Shown piece after piece: positions 25,190 through 34,003 of a stretch of 64,000 bases of DNA. The notes under the pieces are model-generated. The model was not told the DNA's origin. It saw only the letters and a program-made list of their open reading frames with translations, and did no database searches. The first letter of the stretch is position 1; the number at the start of each line of letters is the position of its first letter. Both the position numbers and the translations under genes were made by a program. Source of the DNA: Nocardia cyriacigeorgica (GTDB taxonomy: Bacteria > Actinomycetota > Actinomycetes > Mycobacteriales > Mycobacteriaceae); assembly GCF_029868385.1 (NCBI RefSeq), contig NZ_JARWNX010000061.1, positions 124,001-188,000 of the forward strand, written 5' to 3'.

Positions 25190-26059
25190 ATGCGAATCCT
25201 GCGTCGCCTGGTGCTCATCCCGATCCTGCTGTCCCTCGCCGTCCCGGCCTGTGGCCGTGATGACGATCCGGCCGTCGTGCGGATCGGTGTGAACGATATC
25301 GCGCTGCCGCATTGGGAAGTGCTCCGCGCCAAGGCCGCCGAACGCGGGATCACCGTGGAGCTGGTCAATTTCTCCGACTACAACCAGCCCAATCCGGCGC
25401 TGTCCCAAGGCCGTATCGATCTCAACAAGTTCCAGCATGTGCGGTATCTGGCGAACTACAACGTCTCCAACAACGATGATCTCGTGCCCATCGCGGCGAC
25501 CGAGATCTTCCCGCTGACGCTGTATTCGAAGAAGCACGATTCGGTGGCCGATATCCCGCCCGGCGGTGAGATCACCCTCAGCAACAATCCGGCCAATCAG
25601 GTGCGCCCGCTGCTCGGGTTGGCCGCGGCCGGGCTGATCGTGTTGAAGGGCGGTGCGACCTGGGATTCCACTCTCGACGATGTCGATACCGCGGCGTCGC
25701 GGGTGCGGGTGACCACCATCGACCCGACGCTCACCGCGCAATCGCTGGACAGTGTGGACGCCGCCTTCGTCGACGACACCTTCGCCGGTCCGGCAGGGCT
25801 CACCCGCGATCAGGTGATCTACACCGACGATCCGGAGCGCCCCGAGCTGAAGCAGTACATCAATATCTTCGCCGCACGTGCCGTCGATGCCGACGATCCC
25901 ACACTACGCACGGTGGCCCAGCTCTATCACGATCCCGAGGTGGAGGCCGCGATCCGGGCCGAATCCAGCTACGACGGGATCTTCAAGGACAATGACCCGG
26001 CGGATCTGCGCGCTACCCTCGACGCGTTGGAGGACGAATTCCGTTCCAGCGAGCGCTGA
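25190..26059 (+). CDS. MetQ/NlpA-type methionine-binding lipoprotein
   Basis: 289 aa. Lipoprotein signal (RRLVLIPILLSLAVPACG) and then the NlpA (PF03180) pattern: VRIGVNDIALPHWEVLRAKA, VELVNFSDYNQPNPALSQGR and DLNKFQHVRYLANYN. The C-terminal lobe has DAAFVDDTFAGPAGL. Family members deliver methionine to MetNI importers. No metN or metI gene is adjacent, so it may serve a transporter elsewhere. ATG 25190 precedes the signal peptide; no strong ribosome binding site is seen. Confidence 0.88.
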   Translation: MRILRRLVLIPILLSLAVPACGRDDDPAVVRIGVNDIALPHWEVLRAKAAERGITVELVNFSDYNQPNPALSQGRIDLNKFQHVRYLANYNVSNNDDLVPIAATEIFPLTLYSKKHDSVADIPPGGEITLSNNPANQVRPLLGLAAAGLIVLKGGATWDSTLDDVDTAASRVRVTTIDPTLTAQSLDSVDAAFVDDTFAGPAGLTRDQVIYTDDPERPELKQYINIFAARAVDADDPTLRTVAQLYHDPEVEAAIRAESSYDGIFKDNDPADLRATLDALEDEFRSSER

Positions 26060-26079
26060 TCCGTGCTCACCTGCCCCGC

Positions 26080-26595
26080 TCAGCCGAGGTTCTTGGCGAA
26101 GCAGTTCGACAGGGGCAGCACGTGATACGGCGGAAAGATCGGAATTCGGTGGTAACCGCTGCGCTCGTAGAAGCGCACGGCCTCCGGCTGTAGATGCCCG
26201 GTCTGCAAGATCACCCGAGGCACGCCCTTGGCCCGCGCGGCCTCTTCGGCGGCGTTGAGCAACAGGTCCGCCACGCCCGAACCACGGTGCGCGGGCCGCA
26301 CGAACATCCGTTTGACCTCCAGCTCGCCCGCATTCCAGCGCAGCGCCGCATGCCCCACCGGACCGAATGCGTACGCCACCAAGGTCGTCAGCACAGTGGT
26401 GGGGTCGATCGCGTTCGGTTCGGTGGACAGCGTTTTCGCCAGTTCGGCGTATCGCGGGCCCACCTCCGCGGCCATCTCCGCGCGCAGCAGGACCGCGTCC
26501 GGATGCTCCCAGTCGACGGCACGCACGGTCAGCTGCCGACGGGTGGACGAAATCGATTCAACGGTCACCGGCGACACCCTAGCCACCGGCAGCAT
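26080..26595 (-). CDS. GNAT-family N-acetyltransferase
   Basis: 171 aa. Motif A is VKRMFVRPAHRGSGVADLLL (R-G-x-G-x-A), and motif B includes VILQTGHLQPEAVRFYERSG followed by YHRI. It ends convergent to the MetQ-like gene with 20 bp between stops. The substrate is unknown; a related enzyme of similar build is at 41471-41992. Confidence 0.85.
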   Translation of the reverse strand: MLPVARVSPVTVESISSTRRQLTVRAVDWEHPDAVLLRAEMAAEVGPRYAELAKTLSTEPNAIDPTTVLTTLVAYAFGPVGHAALRWNAGELEVKRMFVRPAHRGSGVADLLLNAAEEAARAKGVPRVILQTGHLQPEAVRFYERSGYHRIPIFPPYHVLPLSNCFAKNLG

Positions 26596-26745
26596 GCCGG
26601 TAACCGGTTGCGATCAGCGCGATCCTGATGCGGTGCACGCTCCAGCGATCCGGTGGATACGTTCACGCGTCTGCTCGCCAACTCGGTCGTGACCGTGCTG
26701 GTGCAGGCGGCCATGCGGGGTCCCGGACCGGCTCTCGAGGCGTCG

Positions 26746-27705
26746 TCAGCGCTGCGACCAGCGTGCCGCGGCCCGTTCCTGCGACCAGCGGTGCGGGTCG
26801 CCTTCCAGTGCGGCCCGGTCCCAGTCGCCGGGCACGGCGGCCGCCTCGTAGGTGTCGTGCAGGAACGTCAGCAGGGTCGCGCGCGGGTCGCGCGCCGTAC
26901 GGACCGCTTCGTACGGCAGGACGAATTCGCCGAGATCCCGGTCGAACCGGGCTTCCGGCACCCGCATCGGATAGTCGGTGAATCCGCTGGGTTCCGGGTA
27001 GGCGTACGAGTAGAAGGCTCCCTCCGCGCCGCCGCCCGGCCAGAAGCCGCTGCTGCTGAGTTCGTGCGAATACCCCTCCACCATGACCCAATCCGCACAG
27101 TGCGGTGCGCCGCCGCCGTGCTGCGGCGCCGTCCGGCCCGAGAATCGAGTGCAGGCGATATCCATGGCGCCCCAGAAGAAGTGCACCGGGCTGACCTTGC
27201 CGACGAACCCGGCCCGGAACTCGTTCAGCACAGTGTTCGCGAAGACGAGCTGACGCCAGAACGCGTGCGCCGCGGCCGGATCGTAGGAACGATGCTCGGT
27301 ATCGTCGGCGAACGGCACAGACGGATCGACCTCGTTGGGCCGCCCCTGGATTCGGGTATCGAGACCGAGTTCGTCGAGCGCCCGCATCGTCTCCGCGTAG
27401 AACTCGGCGACAGTTTTCGGCGCGAGTTCCACCACCCGAACGGCTCCGTTATCAGCGCGAATCACCAGCCGATGGTCGACGAAATCGAACTCGATATCGA
27501 AGATCCGATCCCCATACGGAATCGCCGAGGTGGTGAGCCCGCGAGCGCTGACATACAACGTCACCTGCCACCAGTGATTCACCAGCGGCGCGTGAGCAAG
27601 ACGGATCTTCCCGACGATCTGCGTCCACATGTGCAACGTGGCGCGAGTATCAGCCCAATCCGCCGTCCGCAGACTGGGTAGACCACTGGAACTCGATCCG
27701 CCCAT
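26746..27705 (-). CDS. DUF5996 family protein
   Basis: About 319 aa. Strongly conserved family segments are visible: TRATLHMWTQIVGKIRLAHA, NHWWQVTLYVSARGLTTSAI, PVHFFWGAMDIACTRFSGRT and the ending YPEPSGFTDYPMRVPEARFD. The family has no known activity. ATG 27705 (MGGSSSSGLPSL) is chosen because GGAGG lies 5 nt upstream; the frame opens further to 27777. The protein is cytosolic. Confidence 0.85.
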   Translation of the reverse strand: MGGSSSSGLPSLRTADWADTRATLHMWTQIVGKIRLAHAPLVNHWWQVTLYVSARGLTTSAIPYGDRIFDIEFDFVDHRLVIRADNGAVRVVELAPKTVAEFYAETMRALDELGLDTRIQGRPNEVDPSVPFADDTEHRSYDPAAAHAFWRQLVFANTVLNEFRAGFVGKVSPVHFFWGAMDIACTRFSGRTAPQHGGGAPHCADWVMVEGYSHELSSSGFWPGGGAEGAFYSYAYPEPSGFTDYPMRVPEARFDRDLGEFVLPYEAVRTARDPRATLLTFLHDTYEAAAVPGDWDRAALEGDPHRWSQERAAARWSQR

Positions 27706-28015
27706 CAGGTCCTCCGGTTTCCTGGTCCGGTCGCGACGGCGATCGACCGCCTCCCGCATTATGGCGCGGCGCAGCACCGATACGCGGCTATTGCGCGGTG
27801 CCGTGGCGTTTCGGCAGGGTCGGCCCTTCCAGTACGGGCGCTCGGCCCGGTGACGCCCGATCCCCGATCTGCCGCCGCGAGTCGGCCAGAGTCGTAGCCG
27901 TGAAGAATGTCACGTGCGCTTCGAGCCCGGCGAGCATCGGTGCTGGCACCACTCGATGACACGGTCGACCGCAGGTCCGGTGTCCGCGCCCATTCGATGT
28001 GGTCGACACAGCCCG
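27706..28015 (+). other. Gap between DUF5996 and TetR genes, no gene seen
   Basis: About 310 bp. Frames on both strands are Arg/Pro-rich and shadow-like. No hairpin or domain was recognised. Confidence 0.4.
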
Positions 28016-28648
28016 TCAGGCCCCCGACGCGGTCGGTGCCGAGAACTCACGCTGGGCCGCGATGGCCGTCCCCATCCAGCGGCGGAGGTAGGTGCGGAGT
28101 TGGGCGTCGGTGCGGGGTGGGTTTCCTGGGGAGACGAAGAACGAATGCATTGTTCGCAGAACGTATTCGACGAGTTCTTGTAGGGCGGCTTCGTCGTAGC
28201 CGTGGGCGTTCCAGTCGACGTCGAAGCGGTGGATCATCGTCATGCCGAAGGTTTTGGCCTGGACGGAGGTCAGGCTGTCGGGGTCGACGTTCGTGTAGGA
28301 GGTCGACAGCATGAGGCCGAGGTGGGGGGTGCGGCGGACTTCGGTGAGGGTGTAGACGACGGCTTCGGTCATCGCCTCGACCGGATCACGCAGGCCTGCG
28401 ACGTGTGCGGTCAGTCGATCGAGGAAGCCGTCGACGGAGGCGATCGCGGCCGCTGTCATGAGCGCGTCGGAGCTGGGGAAATAGCGGTAGACGGTCTGGC
28501 GGATGACGCCGAGCGCTTCGGCGACGTCGGCGATGCTGATCGCCGCGCTGGTCCGGCCGATCAATTCGACGGCGGTGGCGACGATGCGCTGACGCGCCTC
28601 CTCATCGTCTTTCGGCGGAGTCCCGCCCCACCCGCGTCTGCGCGCCAC
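28016..28648 (-). CDS. TetR-family transcriptional regulator
   Basis: About 210 aa from GTG 28648 (ARRRGWGGTPPKDDEEARQR). The helix-turn-helix is ISIADVAEALGVIRQTVYRY followed by FPSSDAL. The C-terminal ligand-binding part is helical (LTSVQAKTFGMTMIHRFD). The frame extends to TTG 28706-28708, but that start would overlap a 26-bp inverted repeat that looks like its operator. Divergent from the PF10118 hydrolase operon, which it probably controls. Confidence 0.85.
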   Translation of the reverse strand: MARRRGWGGTPPKDDEEARQRIVATAVELIGRTSAAISIADVAEALGVIRQTVYRYFPSSDALMTAAAIASVDGFLDRLTAHVAGLRDPVEAMTEAVVYTLTEVRRTPHLGLMLSTSYTNVDPDSLTSVQAKTFGMTMIHRFDVDWNAHGYDEAALQELVEYVLRTMHSFFVSPGNPPRTDAQLRTYLRRWMGTAIAAQREFSAPTASGA

Positions 28649-28701
28649 CGGGCGGACACTACCACCGCGCGGAAAGCCGTGGCCGATCTCCCGAAAGTCA
28701 T

Positions 28702-28727
28702 CATACAAACATCTGCTTGGTTGTATG
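28702..28727. promoter_or_regulatory. Candidate TetR operator in divergent gap
   Basis: Inverted repeat CATACAA, 12-nt spacer, TTGTATG, in the 143-bp gap between the TetR gene and the PF10118 hydrolase. TATGTT at 28724-28729 could be the -10 of the rightward promoter, so binding would block it. Confidence 0.55.
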
Positions 28728-28791
28728 TTTACCCGCAGTGCGCCTCCCGCGGCCCACTACCGAACCACTCCCCCGACGCGAGGTACGCCCT

Positions 28792-29724
28792 GTGACCCAC
28801 TTGCAGCCCCGAAAAATGGACTTCGGATTCGATGACGCGGATGTCCCCTTTCTGTGGAACCCGCAGAACCCGGCCTGGTCGAGCATGTCGAACGCGGTCT
28901 CGTTCCTGGCCGTCGGCTTCGAGAAGATGATCGTGAAGCTGATCATGCAGCTCAAGCCGGTGTTCACCGATCCGGCGGTCGCCGAGGAAGCCACGGCGTT
29001 CATGCGTCAGGAAGGCCACCATTCGACCGCCCACCGCCAGCACGTCAAGGCACTCATCCGGCGCTATCCCGGACTTCAGAACACCCTCGACGCGGTGATC
29101 GGCGAATTCGATCTGCTCACCGAGGCGACCTCGCACAACTACCGGCTCGCCTACACCGCGGACCTCGAAGCGACCTTCACGCCGGTGTTCAAGCTGATGC
29201 TCGACAACGAGGACACGCTGTTCCGGCCCGGTGACGATCGGGTCGCGTCGCTGTTCATCTGGCATTTCGTCGAGGAGGTGGAGCACCGCAGCTCCGCGTT
29301 GATCCTCTTCAACGCCGTTGTCGGGGACGAGCTGTACCGGATGCGGATGGCGCCATCGATCTTCGCGCATGTGATGAAGGTGATCCGCATCGCCTGCACG
29401 GGCTTCAATCAGCATGTCCCGCTGGCGGATCGGCAGGTGGACGCGCTGTCGATGTTCGCGAGGCACCGCGCCAAACAGAAGGTGCTGACCTTCTTCGCAC
29501 CGTATCTGACCAAGGGCCCCATGCCGCGCGCCTTCGACGGGCTCTCGCGCCAGCAGCAGCTCACCGCACTCGCCGGGGTGGTGCGCAGTCAGATGCCCAA
29601 CCATGATCCGACGCACGAGAAGCTGCCCGAGCTGGCCGGTAGGTGGTTCGAGCGCTACGACGCGGGCTATGACTGCACCCGCTGGTACACCGCCGACCAG
29701 ACGGCATCGGTGGTGAACTCGTGA
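28792..29724 (+). CDS. PF10118-family metal-dependent hydrolase-like protein
   Basis: About 310 aa. PF10118 pattern: FEKMIVKLIMQLKPVFTDPA, EATAFMRQEGHHSTAHRQHV and FIWHFVEEVEHRSSALILFN. The repeated E-x-x-H elements (QEGHHSTAH and EEVEH) look like a helical di-metal site of ferritin-like type; family members are annotated as predicted metal-dependent hydrolases without proven substrate. GTG 28792 (VTHLQPRKMDF) is chosen because GAGG lies about 9 nt upstream. Its stop overlaps the next start (GTGA), so the membrane protein is translationally coupled. Confidence 0.85.
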   Translation: MTHLQPRKMDFGFDDADVPFLWNPQNPAWSSMSNAVSFLAVGFEKMIVKLIMQLKPVFTDPAVAEEATAFMRQEGHHSTAHRQHVKALIRRYPGLQNTLDAVIGEFDLLTEATSHNYRLAYTADLEATFTPVFKLMLDNEDTLFRPGDDRVASLFIWHFVEEVEHRSSALILFNAVVGDELYRMRMAPSIFAHVMKVIRIACTGFNQHVPLADRQVDALSMFARHRAKQKVLTFFAPYLTKGPMPRAFDGLSRQQQLTALAGVVRSQMPNHDPTHEKLPELAGRWFERYDAGYDCTRWYTADQTASVVNS

Positions 29725-30893
29725 GCGATCTGTGCACCCCCACATTCGCCGATCTTGCCGCGCGGCTGGGCTTTTCGTGCGATGAAGCGGGCGGAACGGT
29801 CGGGTTCCGCAACCCCGCCGCACTGGAGAACTGGACGCTGCCGGTACTCGAGCTGACCATCGTGCTCGGCTCGGTGCTCGCGTTGATCTACGCGATCGTG
29901 CGCCTGCGCAGGCATGGCGATCCGACCAATCTGGTGCTCTGGTTCGGCGCCACCGCCTACCTGTTCGTGATCGAGCCGCCGCTGTACTTCCCCGCGGCGT
30001 TCGGCATCGACGAACACGTCGACACGATGTTCGCGCACAACCTGTTCACCGTGGACTTCCTGTGGGGCAGGCTGCCGCTCTACATCATCGCGATCTATCC
30101 GCTGATGGCGACGCTCGCCTTCGAACTCGTCCGAATGCTCGGCATCTTCCGACGCTACGGAGTGCTGCTCGGGGCGGCCTGTGTGGGGTTCGTGCACCAC
30201 GCCTTCTACGAGATCTTCGACCAGATCGGCCCGCAACTGCGCTGGTGGGAATGGTCGGTGGACAATCCGATCAACCAGCCGATGTTCGATTCGGTGCCGT
30301 TGCCCAGCGTGGTGGTGTTCGCCGCGCTGTGGCCGATGTCGCTGGCGCTGTGTGTGCAGTATTTCGTCGGCCGCCACGTCGATGCCGGAACGCATTTCAC
30401 CGGGCCGCAGCTGGTGGGGCGCACCGTGGCGATCGGGCTGCTCGCCTCGGTCGGCACATTCGTCCTGCCACTGCCCGCGACGGTGTTCGGGATGGGCAGC
30501 GACACCGTGCGCGGATTCCTCTACGCCGCAGAGCTGGTCGTGGTCTCGGTGGTCGCGGTGGTGGTGATGTACCGGCAGTGGTCGGCGCTGCGGGCGGGAA
30601 CCTCGCAGGTCCGCGCCTACCGCAACGGCCTGGTCCAGTGGTACGCGTCGGCCTACCTAGCGGTGATGGCGGTGCTCTGGGCGACGGCCCTGCCCGACTA
30701 CTTCGGGGCCGTGGACGGGGTCACCGCCAACGGCGATCCCATCGGCAACCTCTGGTACACCATCGCCTGTTTCGTCGTCGCGATCGCGGCTGTGCTCGCC
30801 ACGTTCACCGTTCCACGAGGACTGCCGCCCGCCCGTCCGGACGAGGATGCCGCAGACGCGACCCGACCTGCCGCACACAACACCGCGCGGTAG
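29721..30893 (+). CDS. Polytopic membrane protein coupled to PF10118 gene
   Basis: 390 aa with about nine hydrophobic segments: LTIVLGSVLALIYAIVRLRR, YIIAIYPLMATLAFELVRML and AIGLLASVGTFVLPLPATVF, among others. The conserved-looking GFVHHAFYEIFDQIGPQLRW segment with two His and acidic residues in or near the membrane could bind metal or haem. I do not recognise the family with certainty (it resembles the actinobacterial DUF7802 type). It overlaps the PF10118 gene by 4 nt, indicating a shared job, perhaps membrane lipid or fatty-acid modification (inference). Confidence 0.8.
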   Translation: MSDLCTPTFADLAARLGFSCDEAGGTVGFRNPAALENWTLPVLELTIVLGSVLALIYAIVRLRRHGDPTNLVLWFGATAYLFVIEPPLYFPAAFGIDEHVDTMFAHNLFTVDFLWGRLPLYIIAIYPLMATLAFELVRMLGIFRRYGVLLGAACVGFVHHAFYEIFDQIGPQLRWWEWSVDNPINQPMFDSVPLPSVVVFAALWPMSLALCVQYFVGRHVDAGTHFTGPQLVGRTVAIGLLASVGTFVLPLPATVFGMGSDTVRGFLYAAELVVVSVVAVVVMYRQWSALRAGTSQVRAYRNGLVQWYASAYLAVMAVLWATALPDYFGAVDGVTANGDPIGNLWYTIACFVVAIAAVLATFTVPRGLPPARPDEDAADATRPAAHNTAR

Positions 30894-31007
30894 GTCGCGG
30901 ACGCTCGAGACGCAAGACGATCACACCGTGCCGCCGGCTCCGGCCAGTGGCATGCCCGGATGGCGACACGGCGTGATCGGGCGTCGGGGATACGAGCCGC
31001 CGTCGCG

Positions 31008-31048
31008 TTGAATCAGCGATTGAATCACTGATTGAATCGTGTTCTACT
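31008..31048 (+). promoter_or_regulatory. Leaderless promoter with 12-bp direct repeats
   Basis: Three exact-phase 12-bp repeats start at 31008, 31020 and 31032 (TTGAATCAGCGA, TTGAATCACTGA, TTGAATCG). The middle copy supplies a -35 (TTGAAT, 31020-31025), 17 bp before a -10 TCTACT (31043-31048). The GTG start of the TetR gene lies only 6 nt further, implying a leaderless transcript. The repeats overlap the promoter and are likely operators. Confidence 0.6.
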
Positions 31049-31054
31049 GACTGT

Positions 31055-31636
31055 GTGCGACAGACCGAACACACCACTCGGGAGCGGTTGTTGACGGCCG
31101 CCGAGAGCTTGCTGCTCGAGTCGGGGTACGAACGGGTCTCGATCCGCGCGGTCTGTGCCGCGGCGGAGGCGAACCCGGCCGCCGTGCACTACCACTTCGG
31201 GTCGAAGGAAGCGCTCGTCGCCGCGCTGATCCAGAGCAGGCTCGGCCCGCTGTGGGAATCGTCGATGGACGGTCTCGAAGGCCGAGGCGCTTCCGTCGCG
31301 GAATGTGTCTCGGCGGTGATCGATCCGCTGGTGACGCTGGCCGAGGATCCGATCGGGCGGCTGCACCTGCGGCTGCTGTCACGGCTCGTGCTCGGCCGCC
31401 ACGATATCGGTTGGACCGCACGCTGGTTCACCGTCGATCCGTTCGTCGCCCTGTTGCGCCGGCGGCATCCCGACCTGGCGGGCCCCGAGGCGCGGACGCG
31501 CTGGATGCTGGCCTTCGACCTGATTCTCGGTCAGTTCGGCGCACCGCTCGCCGACGACCGGGTCCTGTCCCCGCACGCGGTCACGACGCTGCACGCCTTC
31601 GTGACCGCGGGTTTGTCCGCGCCCGTGGAGTCATGA
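31055..31636 (+). CDS. TetR-family transcriptional regulator
   Basis: 193 aa. N-terminal TetR domain: ERLLTAAESLLLESGYERVS, then IRAVCAAAEANPAAVHYHFG followed by SKEALVAALI. The C-terminal ligand-binding half resembles the TetR_C_11/AefR-like group (RWMLAFDLILGQFG). GTG 31055 is used, consistent with the leaderless promoter. Its stop overlaps the next ATG (ATGA at 31633), so regulator and oxidoreductase are one operon under autoregulation. Confidence 0.88.
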   Translation: MRQTEHTTRERLLTAAESLLLESGYERVSIRAVCAAAEANPAAVHYHFGSKEALVAALIQSRLGPLWESSMDGLEGRGASVAECVSAVIDPLVTLAEDPIGRLHLRLLSRLVLGRHDIGWTARWFTVDPFVALLRRRHPDLAGPEARTRWMLAFDLILGQFGAPLADDRVLSPHAVTTLHAFVTAGLSAPVES

Positions 31637-32817
31637 TGAACAAGGTATTCACCCCCGCCCGGCTGGGGCCGATCACACTGCGCAACCGCGTGATCAAGGC
31701 CGCGACCTTCGAGGGCCGCACACCCGACGCACTCGTCACCGACGATTTGATCGAATACCACCGCGCCCCCGCCGCGGGCGGAGTCGGCATGACGACCGTG
31801 GCCTACTGCGCCGTCTCCCCGGAGGGACGCACCGATCGCCACCAGATCTGGATGCGCCCGGAGGCAGTGCCGGGTCTGCGGCGGCTCACCGAGGCCATCC
31901 ACGCCGAAGGCGCCGCCGCGAGCGCGCAGATCGGGCATGCGGGCCCGGTCGCCAACGCCGCGTCGAACCGGCTGCCCGCACTCGCACCTGGCCGGATGTT
32001 CAGCCCGCTCGGGATGGCGCGCACCGTCCGGCCCGATGCGGCCGAATTGCAGCGGGTGGTGCGCGCCTTCGCCGACGCGGCGCGCACCGCCGAGGAGGCG
32101 GGATTCGACGCCGTCGAACTGCATTTCGGGCACAACTACCTGATCAGCGCGTTCTTCAGTCCGCTACTGAATCACCGCCGCGACGGCTACGGCGGCAGTC
32201 TCGCCAATCGCGCGCGGCTGGCCCGCGAGGTCGCGCAGGCGGTGCGCGAGGCGGTCGGTGGCCGGATCGCGGTGCTGGCGAAACTGAGTATGGACGACGG
32301 AGTGGTCGGCGGTCTGCATCTGGAGGAGAGCTTGCAGATCGGGCGCTGGCTCGAGCAGGACGGCACCCTCGACGCGCTGGAACTCACCATCGGCAGCTCC
32401 CTGCTGAATCCGATGTACCTGTTCCACGGCGACGCCCCGCGCAAGGATTTCGCCGCGACGTTCAGTGGCCCGATGAGCTGGGGCATGCGTCTGGGTGGGC
32501 GCTTCTTCCTGCGCGAATACCCCTATCACGAGGCGTACATGCTGGATATGGCCCGCCAGTTCCGCTACGAGCTGACCATGCCGCTGGTACTGCTCGGCGG
32601 CATCACCACCGCCGAGACGATGCGGCTGGCGATGGACGAGGGGTTCGAGTTCGTGGCGATGGCCCGCGCCCTGCTGCGCCAGCCCGATCTACTGCTGCGC
32701 ATCCAGGAGAACGAGCACACGCCGTCGCTGTGCACGCACTGCAACAAATGCATGCCGTCGATCTTCACCCGCACCGCCTGTGTGCTCGCCCGCCCCGACC
32801 AGCCGGCCGCGATCTGA
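31633..32817 (+). CDS. Old-yellow-enzyme-type NADH:flavin oxidoreductase
   Basis: 394 aa FMN TIM-barrel oxidoreductase. Features: FTPARLGPITLRNRVIKAAT at the N-terminus, ASAQIGHAGPVANAASNRLP, the AVELHFGHNYLISAFFSPLL strand with NHRRDGYGGSLANRARL, and a C-terminal SLCTHCNKCMPSIFTRTAC with cysteines typical of the NADH oxidase/2,4-dienoyl-CoA reductase branch; the fused C-terminal FAD domain is missing, so it is a single-domain member. It reduces activated C=C bonds with NAD(P)H in this family. Co-transcribed with the TetR gene, which probably senses its substrate. Confidence 0.88.
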   Translation: MMNKVFTPARLGPITLRNRVIKAATFEGRTPDALVTDDLIEYHRAPAAGGVGMTTVAYCAVSPEGRTDRHQIWMRPEAVPGLRRLTEAIHAEGAAASAQIGHAGPVANAASNRLPALAPGRMFSPLGMARTVRPDAAELQRVVRAFADAARTAEEAGFDAVELHFGHNYLISAFFSPLLNHRRDGYGGSLANRARLAREVAQAVREAVGGRIAVLAKLSMDDGVVGGLHLEESLQIGRWLEQDGTLDALELTIGSSLLNPMYLFHGDAPRKDFAATFSGPMSWGMRLGGRFFLREYPYHEAYMLDMARQFRYELTMPLVLLGGITTAETMRLAMDEGFEFVAMARALLRQPDLLLRIQENEHTPSLCTHCNKCMPSIFTRTACVLARPDQPAAI

Positions 32818-33003
32818 GTTCACCGACCGAACAGCAGCACGCGGCCGGGCGTCGGCATACTCTTCCCGACCATCCATCGTCACTGCCGGAATGCCGCCTC
32901 GGGTGAACCGAATTCACCCGGTCCGCTCCAGCCGCTGTGATTCGGAGCCGGACGTGGCCGCGCGGCTCATGGCCGAACTCGACGATGCGCGGCACCGACT
33001 CCG

Positions 33004-33987
33004 TCACTCCCGCAGAATCGCGGCGGCGGTTCCCGCGACCGTCCGATCGGCATCGCCGGTCAGCTCGGCCAGGGTTTCTCGTGCGGCGGCGCAGGGAATT
33101 TCGGCGAGCGCCTGTGTGATCCGCAGACGCGTCGGCGGGTCGTCGGTGGCGCCGAGCCGTTCGGTCAGGGCTTCGACGATGGCGTCGGCGGCGTCGGGTT
33201 CGGCCAGCGCACCGAGCGTTTCGGCCGCTTCGACATCGGAGCGGCCCTCGACGACCATCTCCAGCAGTGCCGGTATCGCCTCGCCCACCCGGCGGGCCCC
33301 GAGGGCCAGCGCCGCGCGATCGCGCACGGTCACGTCATGGTCGTCGAGCGCTCTGCGCAGCAGCTCCGCCGCTTCCGCGGTGGGCACGGCCGCGATGGCG
33401 ACGGTCGCGCGGCGCCGGACCGCGACCGTCGGCGAATCCAGCCCGGCGGCCAGATCCGGTAGGCCTTCGCCCGCCGCACGCGCCAACGCCCAGCGCAGCG
33501 CGCCCGCGACGTTCGGATCGTCCTCCGACAGCGCCGCCGCCACCAGCGCATCGATGGGTAGCGAACCCTCGTCATGGGTCAGCACCGCCTGTTGGCGACG
33601 GCCCAGCGAATCCGATTCCAGCGCCCGCAGCAGGGTGACGATGCTCATCACCTCACCCCACTGCACCGGGGCGGCCGCGTCGATGTGCTCGAGCCTTCCG
33701 AGCAGTTCTTCCTCGGCGGCGATCCGCGCCCGCGTCTGCCGTATCAGCTGCCCCACCAGATCGGCCGGTGCGAAACCTGGATCGTCCAGTGCGCGTTTGG
33801 TTTCGCTCAGTGACAGGCCGAGGGTGCGCAGGGATTCGACATGGAAGAGGCGACGGATGTCGTCGGCGGAATACTCGCGGTAGCCGCCCGAGGTACGGAC
33901 CGAGGGTGTCACCAGGCCCAAGGCGTCGTAGTGGCGCAGCATCCGGGTGCTGACGCCGCAGCGCCGCGAGACTTCACCGATCAACAT
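33004..33987 (-). CDS. MerR-family regulator with HEAT-repeat C-terminus
   Basis: 327 aa. The N-terminal MerR domain is complete: MLIGEVSRRCGVSTRMLRHY, DALGLVTPSVRTSGGYREYS. After a coiled-coil linker (QLIRQTRARIAAEEELLGRL) the C-terminal 190 aa are a series of alpha-helical HEAT-like repeats (PTVAVRRRATVAIAAVPTAE, VTVRDRAALALGARRVGEAI). Ordinary MerR sensors are much shorter or bind metals or drugs; a HEAT solenoid suggests sensing through protein-protein contact. The HEAT-only gene ends 16 bp upstream, so both are one unit. Confidence 0.85.
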   Translation of the reverse strand: MLIGEVSRRCGVSTRMLRHYDALGLVTPSVRTSGGYREYSADDIRRLFHVESLRTLGLSLSETKRALDDPGFAPADLVGQLIRQTRARIAAEEELLGRLEHIDAAAPVQWGEVMSIVTLLRALESDSLGRRQQAVLTHDEGSLPIDALVAAALSEDDPNVAGALRWALARAAGEGLPDLAAGLDSPTVAVRRRATVAIAAVPTAEAAELLRRALDDHDVTVRDRAALALGARRVGEAIPALLEMVVEGRSDVEAAETLGALAEPDAADAIVEALTERLGATDDPPTRLRITQALAEIPCAAARETLAELTGDADRTVAGTAAAILRE

Positions 33988-34003
33988 CGCATCGCCCTTC
34001 CCG

